Below, piece by piece: positions 25,976 through 35,474 of a stretch of DNA of 64,000 nt (position 1 is its first letter; each line of letters begins with the position of its first letter). Origin of the DNA: Candidatus Polarisedimenticolaceae bacterium (lineage in GTDB: Bacteria; Acidobacteriota; Polarisedimenticolia; Polarisedimenticolales; DASRJG01); assembly GCA_036275915.1 (NCBI GenBank), contig DASUCV010000017.1:91001-155000 (forward strand). The letters are read 5' to 3'. A program made the position numbers and the translations under genes. The notes under the pieces were generated by a model. That model was not told the DNA's origin. It saw only the letters and a program-made list of their open reading frames with translations, and made no database searches.

Positions 25976-27082
25976 TCAGGGAGCCGCCGGCGACGGAAGC
26001 CCGGCGACGGGCGTGGCGACCCGGACCGGGACCTCCGTGGTTTCCCCCTCTGCGTTGATGTGGAGCTTCGTCTCGAGCGCCGGCTTCTTCCCGTGCTTCG
26101 TCCAGTCGACGACGACGCGGAAGGCGCGCTCTCCGGGGTTCTCGATACGCGCCACGAACGCCTTGTCGTCGGAGGTCACGGCGACCTTCTTCGTGTCGAG
26201 GTCGTCACGGATCGAGGCGAGGACCTGCCCCGTCGCGCTGTCCGGGCTCTCGGCCTTCGGCTGAAGCACGAGCTCCGCCGGCTGGACGACGATCGGCGCG
26301 CGCACGCTGACGACGACGGGGATCGAGAAGGTCGCCTCGCGCGCGAGCCCCGTCTTGAACGAGATCGTCTGAGACGACCCGCCGACGGGAGGATGCTCGG
26401 CCTGGACCGAGAGGACGTAATCGCCCGCCGCGGTCGCCGGGAGCCCCTCGATCGCCGGCTCGGGGCTCGTCACCTTCCGCGCCGACACGTTGATCCAGGG
26501 CACACTGGCCTTGAGGTCGTCGAGCACCAGATCGCCCTTCTCCGAATCGTCCTTGCGGATGAGGAGAAACGCGGGGGTCTTCATTCCCTTCATGCGCGGC
26601 GCGATCGTCAGGCTCGGATACGGGAAGACGGTCACGCTGCCGACGATGTTCGCCTTCACCGACAGCATGATCGAGCCTTGCGTGCCGTCGTCATGGTTGA
26701 CGGTGATCCCCTTCTGGATCGCGCCGTGATAGCTCGTCGTATGAATGCTGGCCTTGATGGTTCCTGCCTGCCCGGGCAGGACGACCTCGTCGAACGAGGC
26801 CACGGTGCAGCCTCAGCCAGGTTTTGCCGACAGGATGTGGAGCGGTGCCGTTCCCGCGTTGTGATAGGTGAACGTCGCGACCGCGTCGTCGCCCCGCACG
26901 ACGTCGCCGAGGTCGAGCTCGGTCTTGTCGAAGGCGATCTTCGGCTGCGGGCCCGTGGTCGTCGAAGGGTTCGGGCCCTCCGCCGGCTTCGGCGCCTCCG
27001 GTGCCGGCGCTGCCGCCAAGGCGGCGCCCGCCAGAACGATTCCGCACACCCATGCCATTGACCTGATCCGACCGAGCTCCAT
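25976..27082 (-). CDS. Candidate selenoprotein: DUF1573 protein with in-frame UGA (Sec-Gly-Cys)
   Basis: 368 residues if the TGA at 26815-26813 is read as selenocysteine. The start at 27082 is chosen for a GAGG ribosome site 5-6 bases upstream (another ATG at 27058 is possible). A signal peptide covers about residues 8-25. Text runs 'GTAPLHILSAKPG', TGA, 'GCTVASFDEVV', aligning codon for codon with 'GTAPLHITAAKPACGCTVATFD' of the paralogue downstream: TGA sits at the first Cys of CGC (residue 90; next Cys 92). The frame then stays open and clearly homologous for 278 codons. A hairpin follows the TGA by 11 bases (separate entry). A one-base nonsense mutation TGC to TGA is the alternative, which would leave an 89-residue fragment. 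No sel genes are in the window. It follows mntH by 81 bp on the same strand. Confidence 0.72.
26783..26801 (-). promoter_or_regulatory. Candidate bacterial SECIS hairpin downstream of the in-frame UGA
   Basis: In the mRNA, bases 12-30 after the UGA form an 8-bp stem, GGCCUCGU paired with ACGAGGUC (one G-U), closing a UCG loop; with the top two pairs open the loop starts G-U at bases 18-19. Bacterial SECIS elements sit directly after the UGA with a small apical loop carrying an early G, usually about 16-37 bases from it. The same stretch of the Cys-containing paralogue cannot form this stem. Confidence 0.55.
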
Positions 27083-27163
27083 TCCCACCTCGCGAGGCGA
27101 AGGATACGCTCTGAAGGGACGATCGACCATCCGGCCGAAGGAAACGCCGCTAGAGTCGCCGCT

Positions 27164-29038
27164 TTAGACCTTGTCCGCGCGGACGACGAGCACGGGGATG
27201 CTCACGCGGTGCCGGACGGGCGTCACCGTCGAGCCGAAGAGGATGTCGCCGAGCGGGCCGTGCCCGTGCGCCCCCATCACGAGGAGATCGATCTTCTCCC
27301 GCTCGACGAGGGCGACGAGCTCTTCCACCGGCGAGCCGTAGAGCAGGACCGCCTCGGCCCGGACACCCGCCTTCGCGGCGTCGTCCCTCAGGCGGTTCAA
27401 GTAGGCGCGATCGTCGCGGGTCTCGAGGTTGTCCGCGGCGCCTCCGAAGTACCGGGCGCCGAACCCTTCGGCGACGTGGACGATGAGCGCCTGCGCCCCG
27501 TACGAGCGCGCGAGCGAGATGCCGTGCGTCAGCACCGCCGGATCGCCCGCGTCGGCGGCGAGCGCGATCGCGATCCGCCGGTAGCCGTGGTCGTCCGGCA
27601 CGGGCGACGTCCAGGGAACGGCCTCCTCGAGCGTCGCTCGCGGCCGGGCGCGCGGGGCGACGAGGACGTAGGCGAGGAGCCCGACGATCCCCAAGACGGA
27701 CGCGACGAGAAGGGCCTTCACGATCCACGGCGTGGCGCCGGTCAGCGTGACCCCGAGCTCTCCCGCGACGAGCCACCCGTTGAGACCGACGATGACGGCG
27801 GCGGACAGCCACGCGAGCGCCTTCACCGTGCGGCCCGAGGCGAACGAGCCCATCCACGCCCGATCGCCGGTGAACTGCACGAGCGGGACGACGGCGAACG
27901 GGAGCTGCAGGGACAGGATGACCTGCGAGAGGATCAGGAGCCTGTAGGTGCCCTGGTCGCCGTATACCGCGACGACGACGACGGCGGGGACGATGGCGAC
28001 CGCGCGCGTGACGAGGCGCCGGAGCCACGGACGCATGCGGAACTGGAGGAACCCCTCCATGACGACCTGGCCCGCGAGCGTCCCCGTGATCGTGGAGCTC
28101 TGTCCCGCGCACAGGAGCGCGATCGCGAACGCGACGCTCGCGAGGCTCGTTCCGAGGAGCGGTGCCAGAAGGCCATGCGCCTGCTGGATCTCGGTCACCA
28201 CGATCCCGTTCCGGTGGAAGGTCGCCGCCGAGAGGACGAGGATCGCTGCGTTGACGAAGAACGCCCCGTTGAGCGCGACCGCCGAGTCGATGAGATTGAA
28301 GCGCGTCGCGAGGCGCGCCCCGCTCGGCGTCCGCGGTACCTCTCGCGTCTGAACGAGCGCCGAGTGGAGGTAGAGGTTGTGCGGCATGACGGTCGCGCCG
28401 AGGATTCCGATCGCCACGTAGAGCGCTTCCTTCGAGCCGAGGCTCGGGAGGAAACCGTGGACGAGCGGCGTCCACTCGGGCTTCGCGAGGACGACCTCGA
28501 GCACGTAGCAGGCGCCGATCGTGAGGATCAACGTGAAGATGAGCCCTTCCATCTTCCGGATCCCCGCACGCTGGACGGCGAGGAGGATGAACACGTCGAG
28601 CGCGGTCACGATGACGCCGGTGGTCAGCGAGACACCGAAAAGAAGATTGAGTCCGATCGCCGTGCCGAGCACCTCCGCGAGATCGCACGCGGCGATCGCG
28701 ACCTCGCAGAGGATCCACAGAGCGAGCGAGACCGGCCGGGGGTACGCGTCGCGGCACGCCTGGGCCAGGTCGCGTCCGGTCACGATCCCGAGCCGAGCCG
28801 AAAGGGTCTGAAGCAGCACCGCCATCAGGTTCGACATGAGGAGGACCCACAGCAGCCGGTAGCCGAAGCGGGAGCCGCCCTCGATGTCGGTCGCCCAGTT
28901 CCCCGGGTCCATGTAGCCGACGCTGATCATGTAGGCGGGACCGGCGAAGGCGAACAGGCGGCGCCAGAACGACGGGGCGCCCGGGATCGCCACGGAGCGG
29001 TGGACCTCGGGAAGGGAGCCGGCCGGTTGAGAGTCCAT
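27164..29038 (-). CDS. mntH: NRAMP Mn2+/H+ transporter MntH fused to a universal-stress domain
   Basis: 624 residues, about 200 longer than plain MntH. Residues about 25-455 are an NRAMP transporter with 11 membrane helices and the metal-site motifs 'GYMDPGNWATD' (DPGN, helix 1) and 'GATVMPHNLYLHS' (MPH, helix 6), so manganese or iron uptake is expected. Residues about 480-622 are a cytoplasmic UspA-like domain ending 'LLVMGAHGHGPLGDILFGSTVTPVRHRVSIPVLVV' in parts, containing the GxxGxGx9G(S/T) nucleotide-binding pattern. The ATG at 29038 is preceded not by a Shine-Dalgarno but by a palindrome overlapping the promoter, and mntR is divergent. Confidence 0.92.
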   Translation of the reverse strand: MDSQPAGSLPEVHRSVAIPGAPSFWRRLFAFAGPAYMISVGYMDPGNWATDIEGGSRFGYRLLWVLLMSNLMAVLLQTLSARLGIVTGRDLAQACRDAYPRPVSLALWILCEVAIAACDLAEVLGTAIGLNLLFGVSLTTGVIVTALDVFILLAVQRAGIRKMEGLIFTLILTIGACYVLEVVLAKPEWTPLVHGFLPSLGSKEALYVAIGILGATVMPHNLYLHSALVQTREVPRTPSGARLATRFNLIDSAVALNGAFFVNAAILVLSAATFHRNGIVVTEIQQAHGLLAPLLGTSLASVAFAIALLCAGQSSTITGTLAGQVVMEGFLQFRMRPWLRRLVTRAVAIVPAVVVVAVYGDQGTYRLLILSQVILSLQLPFAVVPLVQFTGDRAWMGSFASGRTVKALAWLSAAVIVGLNGWLVAGELGVTLTGATPWIVKALLVASVLGIVGLLAYVLVAPRARPRATLEEAVPWTSPVPDDHGYRRIAIALAADAGDPAVLTHGISLARSYGAQALIVHVAEGFGARYFGGAADNLETRDDRAYLNRLRDDAAKAGVRAEAVLLYGSPVEELVALVEREKIDLLVMGAHGHGPLGDILFGSTVTPVRHRVSIPVLVVRADKV

Positions 29039-29055
29039 TTTTGAGTAATCAAAAA
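29038..29055. promoter_or_regulatory. Palindromic MntR-type operator overlapping the mntH start and -10
   Basis: TTTTTGA-GTAA-TCAAAAA: perfect 7-bp inverted arms around a 4-bp spacer, between mntH and the DtxR-family gene. It covers the whole mntH leader from the start codon to the edge of the -10 hexamer, so binding would block transcription of mntH. Confidence 0.7.
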
Positions 29056-29082
29056 TATGATCGTGATGGACCGAAAAATCAA
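29054..29082 (-). promoter_or_regulatory. mntH promoter
   Basis: Read on the minus strand: -35 TTGATT (29082-29077), exactly 17 bp, -10 CATATT (29059-29054). Transcription would start about 8-9 bases before the mntH ATG, inside the operator. Confidence 0.55.
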
Positions 29083-29090
29083 GGCTGAAC

Positions 29091-29096
29091 TATGCT
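29091..29096 (+). promoter_or_regulatory. Putative -10 element (TATGCT) of mntR
   Basis: TATGCT lies 7 bp before ATG 29104, again without a Shine-Dalgarno. It supports 29104 over the ATG at 29092, which would lie inside the hexamer. Confidence 0.4.
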
Positions 29097-29103
29097 TCGC
29101 CCG

Positions 29104-29781
29104 ATGCCGACCAGTACCGTCGAGGATTACCTCAAGAGGATCTACCTCGAGGAGCAGGCGGCTCCGGCCGCCCGAATCCCCACGGGGCAGATCGCGCAAG
29201 CCCTCGGCGTGACCCCGGGGACCGCCACCGCCATGATCAAAACCCTCGCCGAGTCCGGGCTCGTGGATTACGAGGCCTACTCGGGGGTCCGGCTCATGGA
29301 GGCGGGGCGGCACCTGGCGGCGCATGTCGTGAGACGGCACCGCCTCGTCGAAGCGTTCCTCGTCGAGGTCATGGGCATGAACTGGAGCGAAGTCCACGCC
29401 GAGGCCGAGATCCTCGAGCATGCCGTCTCCGACCGCCTCATCGATCGCATCGACGAGATGCTCGGCCGACCCGCGTTCGACCCCCACGGCGACCCGATCC
29501 CGACCGCGGGAGGTGAGCTCGCGCCGCCCGGCGCGCACGAGAGCTTGATCGCCTGCCCGATCGACGCCGACCGCGTGGTCGCGCGCGTGACCGACCAGCG
29601 GACCGACTTCCTGCGTCTCGTCGAGGCCGAGGGGCTCATGCCGGGACGCCGCGTCTCCGTGAAGGCGAGGGACCCGCTCATGGATACCGTCGAGGTCTGG
29701 ACCGAAGGCGGCCGCTCGGTACGCCTCGGGTTCCGGGCCGCCTCCCGTGTCCTCGTGCTCCCGTGGCCCAAGTCCGCATGA
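29104..29781 (+). CDS. mntR: DtxR/MntR-family metal-dependent repressor
   Basis: 225 residues from ATG 29104; an in-frame ATG four codons upstream overlaps a likely -10. N-terminal winged helix 'STVEDYLKRIYLEEQ' and 'IAQALGVTPGTATAMIKTLAESGLVDY', then the metal-binding dimerisation domain with 'RRHRLVEAFLVEVMGMNWSEVHAEAEILEHAVS' (shown as family region; ligands include the His and Glu of HAEAE...EH), and a C-terminal SH3-like FeoA-type domain (about 150-222). It is divergent from mntH, with the operator between them, so it most likely represses mntH when Mn2+ is plentiful. Confidence 0.92.
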   Translation: MPTSTVEDYLKRIYLEEQAAPAARIPTGQIAQALGVTPGTATAMIKTLAESGLVDYEAYSGVRLMEAGRHLAAHVVRRHRLVEAFLVEVMGMNWSEVHAEAEILEHAVSDRLIDRIDEMLGRPAFDPHGDPIPTAGGELAPPGAHESLIACPIDADRVVARVTDQRTDFLRLVEAEGLMPGRRVSVKARDPLMDTVEVWTEGGRSVRLGFRAASRVLVLPWPKSA

Positions 29782-29789
29782 GGTGACCC

Positions 29790-30140
29790 ATGAGCTCGTG
29801 GTGGTTTCCCCTCCTCGGCGTCGTCATCGGGCTCGCCGCCAGCTTCACTGGCCTCGGCGGCGGCTTCCTCGTCGTGCCGATGCTCGTCCTCCTCGGGTTC
29901 ACGCCGCAGCGCGCCGTCGGAACGTCGTTCGCGGCGATCGTGCTCATCAGCGTCGCGTCGCTCTTCGGCCACGCTCGTCTGGGCGACGTCGACTGGCGCG
30001 CAGGGGCACTCATCGGACTCGGCGGGATCGCCGGCGCGCAGATCGGCCCGCGACTCCTCCAGCACGTTCCGCAGGCGACCTTTCAGAAGATCTTCGCTCT
30101 GATTCTGGTCGGGCTCGCGATCTGGATGTTCCGCCGCTGA
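29790..30140 (+). CDS. Half-size TauE/SafE-family membrane protein
   Basis: 116 residues with about four membrane helices. 'FTGLGGGFLVVPMLVLLGFTPQRAVGTSFAAI' covers the conserved N-terminal half of TauE/SafE permeases; the repeat's second half is absent, so the protein may dimerise. The family exports or imports sulfonates, sulfoacetate or related anions. The gene starts 8 bases after the mntR stop (GAGGTGACCC ATG), so it is probably co-transcribed with mntR. Confidence 0.8.
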   Translation: MSSWWFPLLGVVIGLAASFTGLGGGFLVVPMLVLLGFTPQRAVGTSFAAIVLISVASLFGHARLGDVDWRAGALIGLGGIAGAQIGPRLLQHVPQATFQKIFALILVGLAIWMFRR

Positions 30141-30159
30141 AAAAAGAGGGGACAGCTTC

Positions 30160-31425
30160 CTAGTAACCGGGCGCCGCGCCCGGCAGCGCGCTCGTGACCG
30201 CCATGGCGATCGCGAGCGCGACGAGCGCCGCGGTCGTCGTCCAGGTCACGACGTCCTGCACCGGGCCGTTCACGAACTCGCCCATGAGGCTCCTCCGGCG
30301 GATGAGGAGCGCCATGAAGACGAGGACGACCGGCAGCAGGAGGCCGTTCAGGATCTGCGAGATCAGGATGATCGGGAGGAGCGGCACGCGCGGGATCAGG
30401 ATCATCCCCGCGGAGGCGGCGATGATCCCCGTGTAGAGCCAGTAGAACTCGGGGGCTTCCTTGAAGCGCCGGTTGACACCGGCTTCGAGCCCCAGCCCTT
30501 CGCAGACCGAGTACGCCGTCGACAGCGGCAGGATGCACGCGGCGAACAGCGACGCGACCGCGAGGCCGAAGGCGAAGAGGAGCTTCGCCGCGGCGCCCGC
30601 GAGCGGGGCCAAGGCCTCCGCCGCCTCGGCTCCGGATGCGATCTGGAAGATCCCGGCCCGATGAAGAGTCGCCGCGCACGCGACCACGATGAAGAAGGCG
30701 ACGACGACCGCGACGATCGATCCCAGGACGACGTCGAGCCGGACGCCCTTGTAGTCGGAGATCCTCGACTCCTTCTCGACGATCGACGACTGCAGATAGA
30801 ACTGCATCCACGGCGCGATCGTGGTCCCGATGATGCCGACGACCATCGAGACGCCGCCCAGGTCCCACGGGATCGAAGGCGTGATCGTCCCGCGGATCGC
30901 CTCCGACCAGTCGGGCTTGGCGAGCACCGCGGAGATCGGGTAGGCGAAGTAGACGAGACAAGCGACGAGGAAGACCTTCTCGGCGGTCTTGTACGTGCCG
31001 AACACGATGAGGTACCAGATGAAGAACGCCCCGAGCGGAACGGCGACGTAGCGGCTGACGCCGACGACCTCGAGCGCGGAGGCCAGACCCGCGAAGTCGG
31101 CGGCGGCATTCCCGAGGTTCGTGAAGAGGACCGCCATCATGAGCAAGAACGTGATGCGGAGACCGAACTCCTCGCGGATGAGGTCGGCGAGGCCTTTCCC
31201 GGTGACGGTGCCCATGCGCGCGCACATCTCCTGCACGACGATGAGCGCGAGCGTCACCGGCAGGAGGATCCAGAGGAGCCGGTAACCGTAGCGGGCGCCG
31301 CAGAGCGAGTACGTGTAGATGCCGCCCGCGTCGTTGTCGACATTCGACGTGATCATCCCGGGCCCGAACACGGCGATGATTGCGGCCAGGCGCGCGCCCG
31401 CGCCCGTCAACGCCCTCCGGAGCAC
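30160..31425 (-). CDS. NRAMP-related divalent cation (probable Mg2+) transporter
   Basis: 421 residues, 11 membrane helices, GTG start. The NRAMP fold is clear ('FGPGMITSNVDNDAGGIYTYS', 'CARMGTVTGKGLADLIRE'), but the manganese-site motifs are replaced: DPGN by DNDAGG in helix 1 and MPHN by APWMQ in helix 6 ('GTTIAPWMQFYLQ'). Loss of the metal-site Met and Asn is a feature of the NRAMP-related magnesium transporters. The GTG lies 2 bases after the stop of the MgtE_N/CBS gene, giving a coupled pair that supports Mg2+ as substrate. Confidence 0.85.
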   Translation of the reverse strand: MLRRALTGAGARLAAIIAVFGPGMITSNVDNDAGGIYTYSLCGARYGYRLLWILLPVTLALIVVQEMCARMGTVTGKGLADLIREEFGLRITFLLMMAVLFTNLGNAAADFAGLASALEVVGVSRYVAVPLGAFFIWYLIVFGTYKTAEKVFLVACLVYFAYPISAVLAKPDWSEAIRGTITPSIPWDLGGVSMVVGIIGTTIAPWMQFYLQSSIVEKESRISDYKGVRLDVVLGSIVAVVVAFFIVVACAATLHRAGIFQIASGAEAAEALAPLAGAAAKLLFAFGLAVASLFAACILPLSTAYSVCEGLGLEAGVNRRFKEAPEFYWLYTGIIAASAGMILIPRVPLLPIILISQILNGLLLPVVLVFMALLIRRRSLMGEFVNGPVQDVVTWTTTAALVALAIAMAVTSALPGAAPGY

Positions 31426-31427
31426 CC

Positions 31428-32687
31428 TCAGTCGCCCTTCACGAGCCGGGAGAGGACGTCTTCGATGTTGATGATGCCCTTGAGGTCATTGAACTCGTCG
31501 ACGACCGCGAGCGCGCGCAGGTGGTACTTCTCGAAGCGCTCGACGACGTCCTTGAACGGCGCCGCCGTCGTGACCGCGCGCGTCTCTCGGCGCATGAACT
31601 CGGTCACCGGCCGGCCGCCCGGGGCGCGGACGAGGCGGACCAAGGGGACGATGCCGACGAGCTTTCCCGCGTCGTCCGAGAGCGGGATCTCGTCCATCTC
31701 GGGGATGATGTCGTCGTCGACCTTCTGCAGCATCGCGAGGGTCTCGCCGACCGTCCACCCGGCCTTCGCCTGGAAGAAGTCCGAGGTCATCAGGCCTCCC
31801 GCGGAGTCTTCCTTGAAGACGAGGAGGCCTCGCACCTCGTCCGCCTCCTCTTCCTCCATCGCGTCGAGGACGGCCTGGAGGCGCTCCTCGGGCAGGTCTC
31901 CCAGGATGTCCGCCGCCTCGTCGGGGGCCATCTCCTCGAGCACGTCGGCGGCCTGCTCGACGTGCATCGCCTCGACGACCGCAGCCTGCACCGACGGTTC
32001 CGCCTCCGAGAGCGCCTGCGCCGCGGTCTCCGGATCGAGCGCCGCCATGACCCGCTTCCGCTCGACGCGGTTCAGGTCTTCCAGGATGTCCGCCAGGTCC
32101 GCGGGATGCATCGTGGCGATCTGTTGGTGGACCTTGAGCCGGATGCGCGACGTGCCCGGCTCGACCATCGCGACGTAGTCCCAGGGAATCCCCTGCTGCG
32201 ACAGGCCGTCCGCGAGCCTTCTCAGTAGGCGCGGCGAGACGAGGCCGGAGAGCAGGCGCCTCACGAGACCCGCGAGGCCAACCTCGACGCGCCGGAGGAC
32301 GAGCGACTGGCCCGAGGGCTCGAGCTCGATGTCGTTGACCTTGACGACCTTCCGACCTTGCGTGTCGATGATCTGCCGGTCGAGCACGTCGCGCTTCAAG
32401 CAGAGCGTGTCGGCCTCCGGCCCGGGCCACGACTGGGCCGCCGCAGTCTCGACGAGCGCGACGCGGCGGTGCTCCGGAGAGAACGTCTCGACCGCGCTCC
32501 ACGCCGCGGTGCGCACCGCCCCGCCTCCGCGGATCACGATGCGATCGACGATCCCGCGCTGCGAGTCGACACGCAGATCGTCCAGCTTGCCGAGACGCAC
32601 GCCCTCGGCGTCGTGCACGGGGATGCCGAGCACCTCGGAGAGATGGACCATCGCGTGGGTGCGGCTCACGGCCGTGAAGGATGGCAT
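31428..32687 (-). CDS. Soluble MgtE_N/CBS-domain protein partnered with the NRAMP-type transporter
   Basis: 419 residues from ATG 32687; ATG 32651 (before VHLSEVLGIPV) is also plausible. Residues about 13-160 contain PRC-barrel-like strands ('VRLGKLDDLRVDSQRG', 'GRKVVKVNDIELEPSG'). Residues about 205-300 are the MgtE N-terminal superhelix ('MHPADLADILEDLN', 'LPEERLQAVLDAME'), and about 305-415 are two CBS domains ('LRALAVVDEFNDLKGIINIEDVL'). MgtE uses these domains to sense Mg2+ and gate its channel, but here the channel domain is missing. It probably regulates the transporter encoded 2 bases downstream. Confidence 0.87.
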   Translation of the reverse strand: MPSFTAVSRTHAMVHLSEVLGIPVHDAEGVRLGKLDDLRVDSQRGIVDRIVIRGGGAVRTAAWSAVETFSPEHRRVALVETAAAQSWPGPEADTLCLKRDVLDRQIIDTQGRKVVKVNDIELEPSGQSLVLRRVEVGLAGLVRRLLSGLVSPRLLRRLADGLSQQGIPWDYVAMVEPGTSRIRLKVHQQIATMHPADLADILEDLNRVERKRVMAALDPETAAQALSEAEPSVQAAVVEAMHVEQAADVLEEMAPDEAADILGDLPEERLQAVLDAMEEEEADEVRGLLVFKEDSAGGLMTSDFFQAKAGWTVGETLAMLQKVDDDIIPEMDEIPLSDDAGKLVGIVPLVRLVRAPGGRPVTEFMRRETRAVTTAAPFKDVVERFEKYHLRALAVVDEFNDLKGIINIEDVLSRLVKGD

Positions 32688-32742
32688 CTTCGGATGCGGC
32701 CGTCGAGATGGCGGCGGCGCAATCCGTGAGAGCATCGGCGAC

Positions 32743-34117
<1,375 letters not shown>

Positions 34118-34131
<14 letters not shown>

Positions 34132-34831
34132 GGGCCATGACCGCCGCGCGCAGCAAGGGCTGGACGACGTACGGCGAGACGCGCCACGCGATGATGAGAC
34201 CCACGATGCTGATGCCGGGGATCTCACTGATCTTGACGTACGCGGCGCGGACCGGCGCCACCAGTCCGGCGAGCACCGAGATCCCGTCGAGCGGAGGCAC
34301 CGGAAGCAGGTTGAACACCGCGAGGATCAGATTGAGCCCGAGGACGATCGAGAGGAAGCGGCCGACGCCATCCAGGAACGCGGGCATCCCGGGCGACGCC
34401 GTCACGAGACGGTCGATCGTCAACGTCTCCGGCACCTGGAAGGCGCCGCGGGCGAGGCCGGCGCGGAGCGCGACGAAGGCCGCCGCGAAAAGGAGGAGGT
34501 TGGCCGCCGGCCCCGCCGCCGACATGAGCGCGGCCCGGTGAGGGTGGCGCTCTTCCCAATGGCGGTCGTACGGAGCGCTCGCCCACCCCATCATCCAGTG
34601 CGCCTGCCAGTACGTGAGGAGCGGAACGAGGATCGTCCCGATCGGCTCGCGGCGGATGTGCGGCCACGGGCTGAGCGAGACCTGGCCCGAGTGGTAGGCG
34701 GTGTCGTCCCCGCCTCGGTGCGCGGCCCAGGCGTGCGCCGCCTCATGACAGGTCAATGAGAGTAGAAAAGCCGCGTACCAGACGGGCAGAAGGGCGAGGG
34801 CGGACGCGTCCACGGACGAAAAACCTACCAC
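34118..34831 (-). CDS. M50 (site-2 type) membrane metalloprotease
   Basis: 237 residues with about six membrane helices; GTG start at 34831 (a GTG at 34813 is also possible). The zinc motif HEAAH is in 'SLTCHEAAHAWAAH' and the third ligand in 'LNLLPVPPLDG' of a later helix. This compact form without a PDZ domain matches the Rip3/YwhC-like M50 group. It is usually an intramembrane protease; the substrate is unknown. Confidence 0.88.
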
Positions 34832-34862
34832 GGACGGGAAGGGCCGCCGCCCCCCGGGAGCC

Positions 34863-34868
34863 TATATT
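34863..34868 (+). promoter_or_regulatory. Putative -10 element (TATATT) 6 bp before a start codon
   Basis: TATATT, then GGCCCC, then ATG 34875. Transcription would start at the A of ATG. No Shine-Dalgarno is present. Confidence 0.45.
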
Positions 34869-34874
34869 GGCCCC

Positions 34875-35372
34875 ATGCGGGCGGTGCCGCGAAAGCTCTC
34901 GGAGATGCGTTGGGGGGACCTGGCGGACGTGATCTGCGACGCCCGGAGGAGCGCGCCCGTCCGCGTCGAGGCGGAGCGTCTGCTGCGCCAGCGATGCGCC
35001 GGACTCGCCCTCGGTGCACGCGTCACGCTGGCCCGCCGCCCGAGCACGGCGATCGTCGCGATCCTTCGAGACGATCCCGATCCCGCGGTTCTTTCGGCTC
35101 TGGCCGGCAACCCCCGGGCCACCGCGGCCGACCTTTCGAAGATCGTCGCGCGGAACGACGCTCCGCCCGAGTTCCTGGCTCACCTCGCGGCGTCGCCATG
35201 GCGCGAGCGCCGTGACCTGCTGACGTCGATCGTCCGCCACGCACAAACCCCCCGCGCCGTCGCGCTCGGGCTCCTGCGCGGGATGACCCTCGAGGAGGTC
35301 AGCGCTCTGGCGCACGATCCCGGGGTGCCGCGCCTCGTGCGCACCGCGTGCGAGCGGCGGTCACGCGCATGA
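34875..35372 (+). CDS. Helical-repeat protein of unknown function
   Basis: 165 residues, no signal peptide or membrane helix. Repeated helical units such as 'ILRDDPDPAVLSALAGNPRA' and 'LSKIVARNDAPPEFLAHLAASP' resemble leucine-rich-variant/HEAT-like repeats. The text resembles the longer protein encoded at 35933, suggesting the two genes share ancestry or a partner. It precedes the RodZ-like operon, whose promoter lies just after its stop. Confidence 0.65.
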   Translation: MRAVPRKLSEMRWGDLADVICDARRSAPVRVEAERLLRQRCAGLALGARVTLARRPSTAIVAILRDDPDPAVLSALAGNPRATAADLSKIVARNDAPPEFLAHLAASPWRERRDLLTSIVRHAQTPRAVALGLLRGMTLEEVSALAHDPGVPRLVRTACERRSRA

Positions 35373-35381
35373 GGCGCTCGG

Positions 35382-35411
35382 TTGACACCGGTTCGAGCGG
35401 CTTCCTACAAT
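35382..35411 (+). promoter_or_regulatory. Sigma-70-type promoter of the RodZ-like/TPR/PP2C operon
   Basis: -35 TTGACA (35382-35387), 18 bp spacer, -10 TACAAT (35406-35411). It is among the best matches to consensus in the window and lies 9 bp after the preceding stop. Confidence 0.75.
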
Positions 35412-35474
35412 CGCGCCCGGACCGCCGTAGATCCGACGCTCGGGGGCCGTGCGCCTTCGCCCCGTGGAATGGCC

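Noticed and set aside
26767..26780. CCTGCCCGGGCAGG palindrome as the SECIS element
   Set aside because: It lies 33-46 bases after the UGA with a CCGG loop and no early loop G-U, so the hairpin at 26783-26801 is the better candidate.
26813..26815. TGA as a simple nonsense mutation making a pseudogene
   Set aside because: Kept as the alternative, but less likely: the stop is exactly at the Cys codon, the rest of the frame is intact and similar to the paralogue, and a hairpin follows.
29790..30140. TauE-like gene as a truncated pseudogene
   Set aside because: The 116-residue frame has a clean start near the mntR stop, a proper end and complete helices; half-size members of this repeat family are plausible.
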